From positions 1 to 64,000 of the IMG/VR virus record IMGVR_UViG_3300025154_000076: a DNA stretch of 64,000 nucleotides; one strand, written 5' to 3'. Both the position numbers and the translations under genes were made by a program. Shown here piece by piece: positions 5,716 to 14,033 of this stretch; positions within the stretch are counted from its first letter, which is position 1; the number at the start of each line of letters is the position of its first letter. The DNA comes from a virus. The notes under the pieces were generated by a model. That model did not search any database and was not told where the DNA came from. It saw only the letters and a list, made by a program, of their open reading frames with translations.

Positions 5716-7517
5716 TTTTCAAATCTTGTTATTTCAAGTTTTATCAGGGCAAGTTCTCCATCGTTACATTTGTAGGCGAAATCAGATAAATCAAGAAATT
5801 TGTTATATCTCTTTTTTATGATCTTAAATATCTGTTCATCGGTAACATCTGATCTTATATCCCTCAATGCCTTCAGTACATTAAAAGCATCTTCCTTTAA
5901 CCTGTTATCCGGGTTCACCTCCTCTTTTTTTTCTTTAACCACCTCTTTTGACACCTTATTCTGTCCTGTGATCACAACCTTTGTTCCGGTAACTAAGGAT
6001 TCTATTATGGATTCAAGAGGTACATCGTTATTCCATAATTTGACAAAGATAAATTGTATGTCATCCTTGCCTGATATGCCTATTACATCGGCTTGCATGA
6101 ACCCCTTATTCGAGTTAAACATCACATTTTTGCTTGTGAAATCAACACCTGAAGCTACCGGGAAACAAATACATTTTGATTTGCCATCTTTGGTGTTGGC
6201 TATATAAGCATCATCCACACTCTCCACTGTGGTTTGTTTTGTTTTGGATGTAGTGGGTTTATCTGGATTAATAATTACTCCTTCAGGAAAAGGATTCATG
6301 TCTTCTAATTCTTTATATCTTTCAGCAAAAACTTCTTTATTAAAAGTACCCTGATACGTTAATGCTTCACCTTCTTTTACCTCTAATGTCATTCCTTGTG
6401 GATATAATACAAATACATGCTTCTTATTTACAGGTGTTGCCAAAATAGATGCCAGTTCGTCTTTATCGAGCCATTTTATGTGATCAATAATAAGAATTTC
6501 TGTATCCCCCGATTTTGTTGTTCCCATAATTTCATCCCCTATATTTATATCATAGGTGAAATTTCTTTTTGCTGTAAACAGATAACAATCTTTCCCTTCC
6601 TTTGTCTGTTTAACCTCAGAATTGTAAAATAGGGTAATGTATTTATCGTAATTCACCTCATTACCATCTATCACCTCTATTGAACCATTATCATTAATTT
6701 TAAGACTATATTCAGAAGAAGTTCGCATATTCAGAACAATGGCTGAATTAGGAAATCTTTCATCCCATTTTTCATTTTTAATAAGATTGAAAACAGCTTC
6801 ATCCTTATTTTCACTTTCAAAAGCCTCAATTATTCTTTGTGCAAGGGCTAATGTTTTTGTAGGTTTAAAATCTTTTCCAATATCATCTTTTGAAAGATAA
6901 CCCTGTGCAAAGATATATTCCCATGCTTCACCTTCATTTTTAAGATTCATATCATCCAAAGAACGAGTTTCCTTTTTTGGCTGTAACTGACTTTCTTCCT
7001 TTTCCCTATTTACAATCTCATTTATTTTGTCATTTATTTTGTCATTTATTTCATCAATGGAGGTAATGGGTTTCATACCATCATTTTCTACCGAAGTTTT
7101 TCTTTTTTCAACCCTTGAACCCATTATTTCATCTGCCCCGGCAAGCACATCATCAATACCTACCCCTGCATGGGCTAAAGCCTTTGATATTGCCCTTGTT
7201 TGTGCTGTGGACAATGCTGTTTCTATTGTACCATATTCGGAGTCATCAAGAGCCTTAAAATAGCTTGCTTCATATACCTCTTTCGGATAAGGGGTTTCAC
7301 TTTCTTTTCTTAACCAATTAAATGTTACCCTAACAGATACAAGCCATCCTGGTATTGCTTTATCATTGTTATAAAGTGTTTCAAATTTTGTTTCTTTAAA
7401 ATAAACACTGTATGTGTTATCTTCCCGGATTGCTTTTAGTCTTTCTGATGCTGAAGCAACATGAATTGTTGCATTACCTTGTTTTATTTCTATTGTCTTT
7501 ACCTCATTTGATTTCAT
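5712..7517 (-). CDS. Putative single-strand annealing protein (Erf/Sak3-like)
   Basis: A 601-aa protein. The N-terminal ~140 residues carry the block TIETALSTAQTRAISKALAHAG, followed by DDVLAGADEI. This resembles the AxExAETRAxGRALaxaG...aSAeEv signature of phage annealing proteins of the Erf/Sak3 type. Such proteins pair complementary strands after the exonuclease has resected an end. The C-terminal part has acidic, Lys-rich linkers and beta-rich segments (KCICFPVASGVDF, KVVITGQNKV) that could bind other proteins. It is unusually long for the family. The ACACACA leader and ATG at 7515-7517 define the start. At least three copies of the dispersed word lie within it (6100, 7118, 7287). Confidence 0.6.
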   Translation of the reverse strand: MKSNEVKTIEIKQGNATIHVASASERLKAIREDNTYSVYFKETKFETLYNNDKAIPGWLVSVRVTFNWLRKESETPYPKEVYEASYFKALDDSEYGTIETALSTAQTRAISKALAHAGVGIDDVLAGADEIMGSRVEKRKTSVENDGMKPITSIDEINDKINDKINEIVNREKEESQLQPKKETRSLDDMNLKNEGEAWEYIFAQGYLSKDDIGKDFKPTKTLALAQRIIEAFESENKDEAVFNLIKNEKWDERFPNSAIVLNMRTSSEYSLKINDNGSIEVIDGNEVNYDKYITLFYNSEVKQTKEGKDCYLFTAKRNFTYDINIGDEIMGTTKSGDTEILIIDHIKWLDKDELASILATPVNKKHVFVLYPQGMTLEVKEGEALTYQGTFNKEVFAERYKELEDMNPFPEGVIINPDKPTTSKTKQTTVESVDDAYIANTKDGKSKCICFPVASGVDFTSKNVMFNSNKGFMQADVIGISGKDDIQFIFVKLWNNDVPLESIIESLVTGTKVVITGQNKVSKEVVKEKKEEVNPDNRLKEDAFNVLKALRDIRSDVTDEQIFKIIKKRYNKFLDLSDFAYKCNDGELALIKLEITRFEK

Positions 7518-7572
7518 GTGTGTGTTTTTTAATTATTAATTATTTTAAACCCCTTATTCATTCTCATTTTTT

Positions 7573-8019
7573 CTATTTCCATGCCTCACCTTTGTTTTCA
7601 AGGTTTTCATTCACTTTTTCTATTTTCCATTTTTTATTATTAATAGCAACAACTTTGTCATCTACTTCGACATAATATATAACCTCAAGATAATTGTTAA
7701 TAGAAAATCCCAATATTTTACCATTTGTTATATTTCTGGTAGATTTAATTGAACTTATTAGTATGCCAAGTGTAGGTTCTTGATTGTGCGCATTAATAAT
7801 AGTTCCTTTAGGAAAGAAGCCACTTGCAAAAGCTGATGAAACAAAAGAAATAATGTTTCTTTGATCATCTTTTAAACTTTCACAAGAACTATGCAAATTA
7901 ATTATATCAGTCTTAAAATCTTTTGTGATACCTTGTAAATCTCGTATAGTTGCTCTTAAATACTCAATTTCGTTAAAAAGAGAATTCATACCCTCTCTTA
8001 ATTTTCTTTTTGTTTCCAT
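7573..8019 (-). CDS. Coiled-coil paralogue 1
   Basis: A 148-aa protein, paralogous to the next gene upstream. Both begin METKRKLR and have an N-terminal coiled coil. Both end with a beta-rich block: NGKILGFSINNYLEVIYYVE...KWKIEKVNEN here, SGRILGHKITDDFELMYYVK...AWNIEVVNE in the other. I recognise no family. The leader contains a copy of the dispersed word (8050-8060) left by the end of the previous gene. The tandem copy suggests duplication within the early region. Confidence 0.6.
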   Translation of the reverse strand: METKRKLREGMNSLFNEIEYLRATIRDLQGITKDFKTDIINLHSSCESLKDDQRNIISFVSSAFASGFFPKGTIINAHNQEPTLGILISSIKSTRNITNGKILGFSINNYLEVIYYVEVDDKVVAINNKKWKIEKVNENLENKGEAWK

Positions 8020-8055
8020 TACTATTGTTTTTAATTATTAATTAGTTTAAACCCA

Positions 8056-8445
8056 TTATTCATTCACCACTTCTATATTCCAAGCACTACTATAAATAGT
8101 TTTGATTTCTTTTCCGTTTTTAACATAATACATCAACTCAAAATCATCTGTAATCTTATGACCCAATATTCTGCCACTACTTATTTTTTCTGTAACATAC
8201 AAACGTTGTGATCTTGCTTCTCCTATTGATCTTAATGTAATTAACGGTTTTTTCTCCGCATTTACAAAGGTTCCTTCCATTAAGATAGTTCCTAATAAAT
8301 GATTTTTAATAAAAAACTTAAAATTATTATTAGTTTCTTTTAAAATATTAAACCGAGAACCTAAATCTTGTATGTATTCGTTTAAATTTACAACTTCTCT
8401 TTCAAGTTTTTCTATACTAACTCTTAGTTTTCTTTTTGTTTCCAT
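8056..8445 (-). CDS. Coiled-coil paralogue 2
   Basis: A 129-aa protein with the same layout as 7573-8019: identical first eight residues, a helical N-terminal half, and a C-terminal beta block with the shared IL-G...YYV...W-IE-VNE pattern. Divergence is high between the shared blocks, so the duplication is not recent. Function unknown. It lies between the SSB-like gene and the annealing-protein gene, so a role in DNA metabolism is possible. Confidence 0.6.
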   Translation of the reverse strand: METKRKLRVSIEKLEREVVNLNEYIQDLGSRFNILKETNNNFKFFIKNHLLGTILMEGTFVNAEKKPLITLRSIGEARSQRLYVTEKISSGRILGHKITDDFELMYYVKNGKEIKTIYSSAWNIEVVNE

Positions 8446-8488
8446 GATTATTGTTTTTAAATTATTATTTTATTGAACCCCTTATTCC

Positions 8489-9361
8489 TTAAAATGGCAA
8501 ATCATCTGATTCTTCCGGCATATTAGGTCTTTCTTTTTTTTGTTCAGCAGATGGCTTTTTATCAAACTCACCTGAACTCAATGATTCAGCATATAAAGGA
8601 TTATTCTTTTCAAAATCTTTCACCTTTTCATCCACCTCATTTTGTTTTTCATTGATAATTTGTTCTTCTGTAACCCCTGTATTGTTCATATAGTTTTTCC
8701 ATGCCAAGAACATATCAATGTATTCTTCCACCTTAAATTGCTCTACCACCTGATCAGTAATTTCTTTTCCTGCATCAATATAAGCATAGGCAAGAGGTGA
8801 TCTGGCTATTTTTAATGCCTTATGAACCCTGTCTGAAAACCTGTTGTCGGTTTTATCATAAACCTCTGGATTAATAAGAATCATTTTATCCAACCAAACT
8901 TCATCTTTTATCCTTTTTGACTGATCTATGTCAGTTGCAAGAATTGTGGTAATTGACATTAACCCGGCTTTTGTTGCTACCCACAACACCCTTTTCATAG
9001 ATGGTTTTTTATCAATTTCCTGTACCATATGAGCAACCACCTGATCGCAATCTCCAAGAATCTCTATTTTACCTGAAGGGCTAAACATAGCTATCTTGTT
9101 CTGCTTATTAAGAAATTGAGTGGAATAATATGACCCACCATTTGTTCCATGATTATTGTCAAAGCATGTTAATTGCAATGTTCTCCCGATAAGAACACCT
9201 TCAATTGTCTTTTGAAAGTTTACCGTTTTTTCTCCATCGTAATATGTGAATATTGCAACATTGTCTTTGTATTTTACATCCACACGATAATCAGGGGTTA
9301 ATTTTGGATAATTTTCACCACCATGTTGACTATCTTTTAATTTTTCTTTCCATGTACTCAT
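8489..9361 (-). CDS. Putative single-stranded DNA-binding protein
   Basis: A 290-aa protein ending in an acidic tail with the terminal residues ESDDLPF. This matches the SSB C-terminal peptide (typically DDDIPF or DDLPF) that recruits replication and repair enzymes. The first ~120 residues are beta-rich (YRVDVKYKDNVAIFTYYDGEKTVNF, GVLIGRTLQLTCFD), which would suit an OB fold. A helical part and an acidic linker follow. It sits between the resolvase and the annealing genes. The DNA-binding role is inferred from tail and context. The helicase at 56501 ends with the same DLPF tail. Confidence 0.6.
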   Translation of the reverse strand: MSTWKEKLKDSQHGGENYPKLTPDYRVDVKYKDNVAIFTYYDGEKTVNFQKTIEGVLIGRTLQLTCFDNNHGTNGGSYYSTQFLNKQNKIAMFSPSGKIEILGDCDQVVAHMVQEIDKKPSMKRVLWVATKAGLMSITTILATDIDQSKRIKDEVWLDKMILINPEVYDKTDNRFSDRVHKALKIARSPLAYAYIDAGKEITDQVVEQFKVEEYIDMFLAWKNYMNNTGVTEEQIINEKQNEVDEKVKDFEKNNPLYAESLSSGEFDKKPSAEQKKERPNMPEESDDLPF

Positions 9362-9418
9362 TATTTTTAAGTTTTAAATTGTTTATATAATTGAAAATTT
9401 ATTTTGTAACCCTTTATT

Positions 9419-10003
9419 CTAATATATTGTTAATACTAATCCTCTTGATTTTTTATCTATTGACCATCCGTCTGGAATGGGTTCAATAAAATTAGTGTTA
9501 TCATCTTTAAGCCATCCATATTTTACCATTAAGTCCATAGGAAATTGTTGCATATTAGGGTAGTCAAAGGTTTGTTTGCTTAACCGGATGAAATGAAACC
9601 CTATTCTTAATGGAAATTCCTTACCCTCTCTTAATTGATCAAATAGTTTCTTTTGATATTTCCACCATTTGAATGATAATGCCTCATATTCCATACATGC
9701 CCTTGATTTAATTAGCATCCTTTTATTGCCATTGGTAATTATCCTTTTAGAATTCTTACTACTGGTTACTGAATAAGGAATGTATATTTTACCCTGCTGC
9801 TTGTATTCATTTATTTTGTACATGATGAAGGTTTCTTCCATTTGCATTGGTATCCTTCTTTTTACCCTTTTACCTTCTACCATCTTTTCAAATTCAGGAA
9901 GTTGTTTCTGTGTTTTAAACCCCTTACCGTCAAATGCTATTTTCCCTGTCTTTAGTGCTTCCCTAAATTCCTCCACACTATAACTTGTTTTTCCGTTGCT
10001 CAT
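9419..10003 (-). CDS. RusA-like Holliday junction resolvase
   Basis: A 194-aa protein. The C-terminal half reads RIGFHFIRLSKQTFDYPNM, then FPMDLMVKYGWLKDDNTNFI. This follows the RusA pattern: a beta strand, a D-x-DN-like turn, a helix with MDLM in place of DAL, then DD. RusA enzymes cut Holliday junctions with a cluster of aspartates. The N-terminal ~90 residues, with a basic segment (VKRRIPMQMEE) and a YIPYSVTSSKNSKR strand, include the part that precedes the core in phage relatives. The second Asp of the turn is a Tyr or Asn here, so activity is uncertain. Confidence 0.6.
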   Translation of the reverse strand: MSNGKTSYSVEEFREALKTGKIAFDGKGFKTQKQLPEFEKMVEGKRVKRRIPMQMEETFIMYKINEYKQQGKIYIPYSVTSSKNSKRIITNGNKRMLIKSRACMEYEALSFKWWKYQKKLFDQLREGKEFPLRIGFHFIRLSKQTFDYPNMQQFPMDLMVKYGWLKDDNTNFIEPIPDGWSIDKKSRGLVLTIY

Positions 10004-10020
10004 TAAATTTATCTTGTTTA

Positions 10021-10272
10021 TTATACATTAAATGTTCGTTTAACAAATCTCACTAAATTATCGTATTTACCTCTTTTATCGAGGTTAAAATCATAGTATC
10101 TTTTCTTTTCAGGGAATACATCCACCTGGTAATCATTCTTTGTCAACCTGAAATGCCATGCTTTAATAAAATTAAGGGATATATTACCCTTTTCACAAAT
10201 CTTCAACAAATCGAATTTATCTCTTTGCTGCTTTTCTTTTTTTTTCTTTAACTTATCGGAATCGGGAATCAT
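10021..10272 (-). CDS. Small basic protein, unknown
   Basis: An 83-aa protein with a lysine-rich N-terminus (KLKKKKEKQQRDKFD) and a compact alpha/beta C-terminus (WHFRLTKNDYQVDVFPEKKRYYDF). Such small basic proteins in early regions often bind nucleic acid. That is only a suggestion here. It starts 2 bases after the stop of the short gene at 10275-10427. Confidence 0.5.
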   Translation of the reverse strand: MIPDSDKLKKKKEKQQRDKFDLLKICEKGNISLNFIKAWHFRLTKNDYQVDVFPEKKRYYDFNLDKRGKYDNLVRFVKRTFNV

Positions 10273-10274
10273 AA

Positions 10275-10427
10275 TTAATTCATATGTATGGTAAAAACAT
10301 TATACTTATAATCCAATATTATAACCTGAACCACTGCCTTTACTCTGCCAACATATATAACATCATCAATCACCATCACTAATGTGGCAACCTCATTATA
10401 TTTTATTGGCTTTGTAAATGTTGTCAT
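10275..10427 (-). CDS. 50-aa protein, unknown
   Basis: A short ORF (MTTFTKPIKYNEVATLVMVIDDVIYVGRV...) whose ATG overlaps the upstream gene's TGA in an ATGA pair and whose TAA lies just before the next start. It fills the gap exactly, which is the main support for it. The residues look like a small beta barrel. No family recognised. Confidence 0.55.
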   Translation of the reverse strand: MTTFTKPIKYNEVATLVMVIDDVIYVGRVKAVVQVIILDYKYNVFTIHMN

Positions 10428-10780
10428 AATTCAAATTGGCTTAAATCATTTAATTGTAAATAGTCTACAATATCAATCTGTACATCTTTAATTTCAAATT
10501 GGTATATCTGTTTTGTACTTGCATCTACACATATCACTGTTGGTACTTCTAAAATATCCCTTTTTAATCCTTCTGAACCCATTATTTCCCTTGTTTGCTT
10601 TCCCCAACGAAGGAAATATGCAGGTTTATAGACAGGCTCGGTGGCTTCTAAGGCATTAATTTCTCTTGCCATTCGATCATGTTTTTCATAATTGGGTTCC
10701 CTTAATAAGGCCTCTCTCATTTTATCCAAACGAACCTCTTTCTCATTATAATAAATCATATTTATCTTGCCTATACTCAT
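10424..10780 (-). CDS. Early protein, unknown
   Basis: A 118-aa protein with a charged helical N-terminal half (KEVRLDKMREALLREPNYEKHDRMAREI) and a beta-rich C-terminal half ending in DYLQLNDLSQFEL. It overlaps its neighbours on both sides by ATGA, so it belongs to a tightly coupled early operon. It contains a dispersed-word copy read as the residues IMGS (10576-10586). Function unknown. Confidence 0.6.
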   Translation of the reverse strand: MSIGKINMIYYNEKEVRLDKMREALLREPNYEKHDRMAREINALEATEPVYKPAYFLRWGKQTREIMGSEGLKRDILEVPTVICVDASTKQIYQFEIKDVQIDIVDYLQLNDLSQFEL

Positions 10781-11193
10781 AGCTTATACCCTGCTTTGTT
10801 TTTCAATAAAGTTAAAGTTTTTTCTGTGAAATGAACAAATTTATGCCCTTGTCTTTTTCCTGATATGGAAATAAAGGGTTGCACAAAATCAATTTTATCT
10901 GCAAACTGATTAACACTTGCCAATGATTTCCATCCCATAAGGTCTGTAAATTGTCCTAATTCACATATATTATATGACATAAGGGATGCCACCTCTTTAT
11001 TGGTTAGCTTCAGTTCTCCCCTGTCAATCTTTTGTATTGATGTGAGAAGTTTCTTTGGCCGTTTAACTTTTGTTATTTCAAATACATCAGCATCCACCAA
11101 TTCTCCCTGGTCAACCTCTTTTTTAGGTTTTAACCCCTTATCCGGCTTTTCCTTTTTCTTCCCTTCCCAAAAGGTGTCTATTATATTATTCAT
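10777..11193 (-). CDS. Putative helix-turn-helix early protein
   Basis: A 138-aa protein. After a charged, Lys-rich N-terminal third, the segment LTNKEVASLMSYNICELGQFTDLMGWKSLASVNQFADKI reads like helices that could form an HTH, but the fit is weak. It overlaps the downstream gene by 4 bases and the DnaA-like gene upstream by 8 bases. Context suggests a replication or regulatory accessory role. Confidence 0.5.
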   Translation of the reverse strand: MNNIIDTFWEGKKKEKPDKGLKPKKEVDQGELVDADVFEITKVKRPKKLLTSIQKIDRGELKLTNKEVASLMSYNICELGQFTDLMGWKSLASVNQFADKIDFVQPFISISGKRQGHKFVHFTEKTLTLLKNKAGYKL

Positions 11194-11791
11194 CTGGTAA
11201 ATAGTTGTTTTTAAATTTATTATCTAAATATTCAATATACATTCTAAACTCCCTGTTCGTTTCTATTAAATTATTCACTGTTTTACAGGCATGTAACACT
11301 GTGGCATGGTCTTTATCTCCATATTGCTGTCCTACCTTCTCCAATGATGTCCTTTTTATTAATTTCATGGCAAAATACATAGCTATCTGCCTGCACTGAA
11401 CCACCTCTCTCTTTCTTGTCTTTATTAATATACTGTCCTCTTTAAGCTTAAAATATGATTCCACCTCTAATTTAATAATGTTGTAATTTATCTTCTCTAT
11501 CCGGTCTGTTTTAGTAAAGAGTAAAACATTATCCCCTTCTTTTATACCCATTATTTTGTCAAATAACTCGGCTTTGTCCAATAATGATAAGGCTTTTATT
11601 TCTGATTTATTATAGATAATCTTTTGCTTACCATGAAAAACTACAAATAAGGGGTTCGATGTCCATGCCTCCTTCATGCTGTTTAGAACACCCTTATAAA
11701 CCCCACCATTGTCCTCCGCTATTATCTTGTATTCCCTATTGAACCCTTGTACTCCCTTACTTTTACTTATTAAGCTTAGTATGTTCATCAC
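11186..11791 (-). CDS. Protein with a DnaA domain IV (origin-binding) C-terminus
   Basis: A 201-aa protein. Residues ~125-195 (REVVQCRQIAMYFAMKLI...SLEKVGQQYGDKDHATVLHACKTVN) match DnaA domain IV. The GDKDHATVLHA stretch (about 158-168) is the signature helix that reads DnaA boxes, written G-R-DHTTVLHA in cellular DnaA. There is no AAA+ ATPase, so this is not a full initiator. The N-terminal ~120 residues match nothing I know. It may bind origin sites as a phage initiator, or compete with host DnaA. Coupled by overlap to the downstream gene. Confidence 0.78.
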   Translation of the reverse strand: MMNILSLISKSKGVQGFNREYKIIAEDNGGVYKGVLNSMKEAWTSNPLFVVFHGKQKIIYNKSEIKALSLLDKAELFDKIMGIKEGDNVLLFTKTDRIEKINYNIIKLEVESYFKLKEDSILIKTRKREVVQCRQIAMYFAMKLIKRTSLEKVGQQYGDKDHATVLHACKTVNNLIETNREFRMYIEYLDNKFKNNYLPDE

Positions 11792-11808
11792 TCTTATGTA
11801 TTAGATAA

Positions 11809-12222
11809 TTAAAAAACAAGACACCAATATATCCCATGAACCATAATAATTTCTTTTACCCCTACATTTTTTCTTAAAAATGAATTTATGTTTTCATCTA
11901 ATTTTAGATTAGCAACTAAATCTGTTTCAATAACCACACCTTGTTTAGTGTAATTTTCTGGACACCTTAGTATTATCCAATTATGGGTTAGGTTGCATTT
12001 AAGATATAGTTTAAGGTGTTCGGCATAATTAGATTCTATAAATTCTAAAACCTCTTTTCCTGACACTGGCTTAATTTCTTTTGTAGGTAAAACTTCTGTT
12101 ATTGCTTTATTAATTGCTTTATAAAAATGTTTAAAATCCATAGTTGTTAGCCATCCATCTCTATTAACTGCATATTCAAACCATAGATTATCCGCTAATA
12201 CCCTTATTTCTTCTTCTTTCAT
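11809..12222 (-). CDS. Early protein, unknown
   Basis: A 137-aa protein. It begins with an acidic helix (MKEEEIRVLADNLWFEYAVNRDGW) and ends in a beta-hairpin-like block (VKEIIMVHGIYWCLVF). It starts two genes into the early minus-strand operon. A dispersed-word copy (12237-12246) lies 15 bases upstream of the start. No family recognised. Confidence 0.55.
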   Translation of the reverse strand: MKEEEIRVLADNLWFEYAVNRDGWLTTMDFKHFYKAINKAITEVLPTKEIKPVSGKEVLEFIESNYAEHLKLYLKCNLTHNWIILRCPENYTKQGVVIETDLVANLKLDENINSFLRKNVGVKEIIMVHGIYWCLVF

Positions 12223-12242
12223 GTTATTATTTTTTTAACCCA

Positions 12243-12443
12243 TTATCTAATACACCAACCATCAAATATTTGCCTTTCAAAATCATCTTTGGCAACTATT
12301 AATCCTTCTTTTCTTTTTAAACAACGCATCCAATGATATGATACTGATGCAATACCTCTTTCAACCCTTTCTCCACAATGATTACATATAAGATAATCAC
12401 CAAACACCTTATCTTTTTCAAAAATTGTTTTAAAATCTTCCAT
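12243..12443 (-). CDS. Small zinc-finger-like protein
   Basis: A 66-aa protein with the pattern CNHCGERVERGIASVSYHWMRC (written here only to show its Cys and His residues). It has two close cysteines, then a histidine and a cysteine about 15 residues on, which could hold one zinc ion. It ends close upstream of the next gene and starts 24 bases after the previous one. Small zinc-binding proteins are common in phage early operons; partner unknown. Confidence 0.55.
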   Translation of the reverse strand: MEDFKTIFEKDKVFGDYLICNHCGERVERGIASVSYHWMRCLKRKEGLIVAKDDFERQIFDGWCIR

Positions 12444-12466
12444 TTCATCGTTATTTAATAAATAAT

Positions 12467-12676
12467 TTAATCATCAATCCATTCTTCATACTCCCATAAT
12501 TCAGAATTATAGTTATCATTACGATTAAAAGAAAATACAGATTCCTCATATCTTAAAAACCGTTTTTTATATTTAACCCTTTCTAACCATCGTGTTTCAT
12601 CATCAATAGTTAATGGAAACCATAAAAATTTAGAAATAATCTTTTCATCTCCATAATTATGTCTTTTTATTCTCAT
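12467..12676 (-). CDS. Small protein, first gene of the early minus operon
   Basis: A 69-aa protein (MRIKRHNYGDEKIISKF...WEYEEWIDD) with a basic start and an acidic, Trp-rich end. It is the promoter-proximal gene of the early minus-strand run. It lies just downstream of the large terminator hairpin at 12684-12759 that closes the lysis/late transcripts. No family recognised. Confidence 0.55.
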   Translation of the reverse strand: MRIKRHNYGDEKIISKFLWFPLTIDDETRWLERVKYKKRFLRYEESVFSFNRNDNYNSELWEYEEWIDD

Positions 12677-12683
12677 GTTGCTT

Positions 12684-12759
12684 AAAATAAAAAGGCAAGA
12701 AACAGGATTATTTTCCCCAGGTTATAGCTCGGTCGGCTATATGTATCCTGCTTCTTGCC
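12684..12759 (-). terminator. Large intrinsic terminator or structured RNA
   Basis: Arms at 12694-12708 and 12745-12759 pair at 14 of 15 positions, a much longer stem than an ordinary terminator needs. The 36-nt interior holds its own hairpin (TATAGC at 12723-12728 with GCTATA at 12736-12741, 7-nt loop). On the minus strand the stem is followed at once by a U-rich tract (complement of 12684-12693). It separates the lysis genes from the early operon. Confidence 0.75.
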
Positions 12760-12835
12760 ATAGTTGAATAACATTTTTACTATTATTAGAGAGTGCTAAG
12801 ATATGAATAAATATTTATTTACAAAACTTTTTAGT

Positions 12836-12869
12836 CAAAAAAAATCCCCTCCATTAAATGAAAGGGATT
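12836..12869 (-). terminator. Intrinsic terminator after the spanin-like gene
   Basis: On the minus strand a stem formed by 12843-12848 and 12864-12869 is followed by a run of U (complement of 12836-12844). It begins 22 bases after the stop of the 12891 gene. Together with the larger hairpin at 12684-12759 it makes a double stop for late transcripts. The stretch 12760-12835 between them has no gene and no promoter I could identify. Confidence 0.7.
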
Positions 12870-12890
12870 CTTAACTAACATGGAAACAAA

Positions 12891-13565
12891 TTAACGAACT
12901 AATAAACCTACTATAAATCCGGTTAACCCCCAAAAAGAATTGCGTTCATAAACCTTCTTTGGTGGAGGTAAAATATATAAACTTTGTGCTGATGTCATAC
13001 TTGCATTTGGATCCGCTAAGGTAAAATCAACTACTAATGTTTTTGGCTTCATCAACCCCTGACGTTTCCAATATTGGTCTGAGGTAAAGGCTACCTGATA
13101 AGAATGGGTAAAACTAAGTGTGTTTTTATGAATAATTCCATTCATAGTTAAAAATGAATCATCATAATTAAATACCCTTGATTTAAGTGTATCACCACTT
13201 GATGTTATTGTTATAGTGTCATATAGAGTTACTGTATCACTTTTTATAACTGATAACTGTCCTTCTAAATGTGAAACAAGGTTTTTGTAACCCCTTATTT
13301 TCTTTTCGAGTTCCTTATTGTTTTCAAAAAGGTTATCTGCCTGGTCTTTTGCCTGTGATGCTGTAAGGGCATAAGAATCTCTTTCTGCTATTATTCGGCC
13401 CCTTTCGTCTGTTTGGTTTCTTATTACTTTGTTACTTACCTCTATAACGTTGTTTAAACCCCTTATTTCGCTCTTTAGCTTTGAACGGTAGTTTATACCA
13501 ACGAGGATAAGAAACATTGCCAGTGCTAAAAAAAACCATATCCTGATGTTTATTTTTACGTTCAT
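12891..13565 (-). CDS. Spanin-like membrane protein with coiled coil
   Basis: A 224-aa protein. It has an N-terminal membrane anchor (IWFFLALAMFLILVGI, about residues 9-24), a long coiled coil with heptad-like spacing (IRGLNNVIEVSNKVIRNQTDE onward), the segment DTVTLYDTITITSSGDTL, and a hydrophobic C-terminal end (FWGLTGFIVGLLV). This layout fits an inner-membrane spanin (Rz-like) of the kind seen at the end of lysis cassettes in Bacteroidota phages. It is the last gene after amidase and holin-like genes. No separate outer-membrane lipoprotein partner is visible. Confidence 0.55.
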   Translation of the reverse strand: MNVKINIRIWFFLALAMFLILVGINYRSKLKSEIRGLNNVIEVSNKVIRNQTDERGRIIAERDSYALTASQAKDQADNLFENNKELEKKIRGYKNLVSHLEGQLSVIKSDTVTLYDTITITSSGDTLKSRVFNYDDSFLTMNGIIHKNTLSFTHSYQVAFTSDQYWKRQGLMKPKTLVVDFTLADPNASMTSAQSLYILPPPKKVYERNSFWGLTGFIVGLLVR

Positions 13566-13568
13566 GAT

Positions 13569-14009
13569 CTATTCTTTATTTTTTCCAAACTCATAATTTA
13601 ACCCATCAATAAAAGATTGTGATAATCCTGCACAAAAAGACTTATTTACAGGGTCTAAGTCAGAATGCTGTTTTACATCTAATACACCAAACTTAGTGTA
13701 TAAGATAAGCAATAACTGTTTTACCTTATTTAACTGAACATCTGTAAATTTTCCTGAATTCCCAATAAGACAAACCCCTATACTTCCTTCATTAAACCCC
13801 TTTACATGTGCGCCATCTTCCAAAATATGCCTCCCTGTTTCTATTAATCCATCGTAAAACGAATCATAGGGATTAGTATCTATCTTCCCATTAAGAACAA
13901 CAAAATGATAACCTAATTCATTCCACCCCTTTGCTCTATGCCATGAACCTAATAATTCAGCATTGCCATAAGAACTATCCGAACAATGTAAAACAACTAA
14001 TTTTTCCAT
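13569..14009 (-). CDS. N-acetylmuramoyl-L-alanine amidase (endolysin)
   Basis: A 146-aa amidase_2/PGRP-fold enzyme that cuts the bond between muramic acid and the stem peptide to lyse the host. Zinc ligands are at the expected spacing: His8 (VVLHCSDS), His115 and Cys126 (HSDLDPVNKSFCAG). The GYHFVVLNG strand (33-41) carries the central His35, and GSIGVCLIGN matches the conserved core strand. There is no signal peptide, so export would rely on the holin-like neighbours. Length is close to T7 lysozyme. The leader holds a GTGTGTG repeat (ACACACA on the coding strand). Confidence 0.88.
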   Translation of the reverse strand: MEKLVVLHCSDSSYGNAELLGSWHRAKGWNELGYHFVVLNGKIDTNPYDSFYDGLIETGRHILEDGAHVKGFNEGSIGVCLIGNSGKFTDVQLNKVKQLLLILYTKFGVLDVKQHSDLDPVNKSFCAGLSQSFIDGLNYEFGKNKE

Positions 14010-14033
14010 AATATGTGTGTGTTAGTTAATAAT

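Noticed and set aside
12684-12759. tRNA or attC site
   Set aside because: No T-loop or cassette boxes are present. The U tract directly after the stem on the minus strand fits termination.
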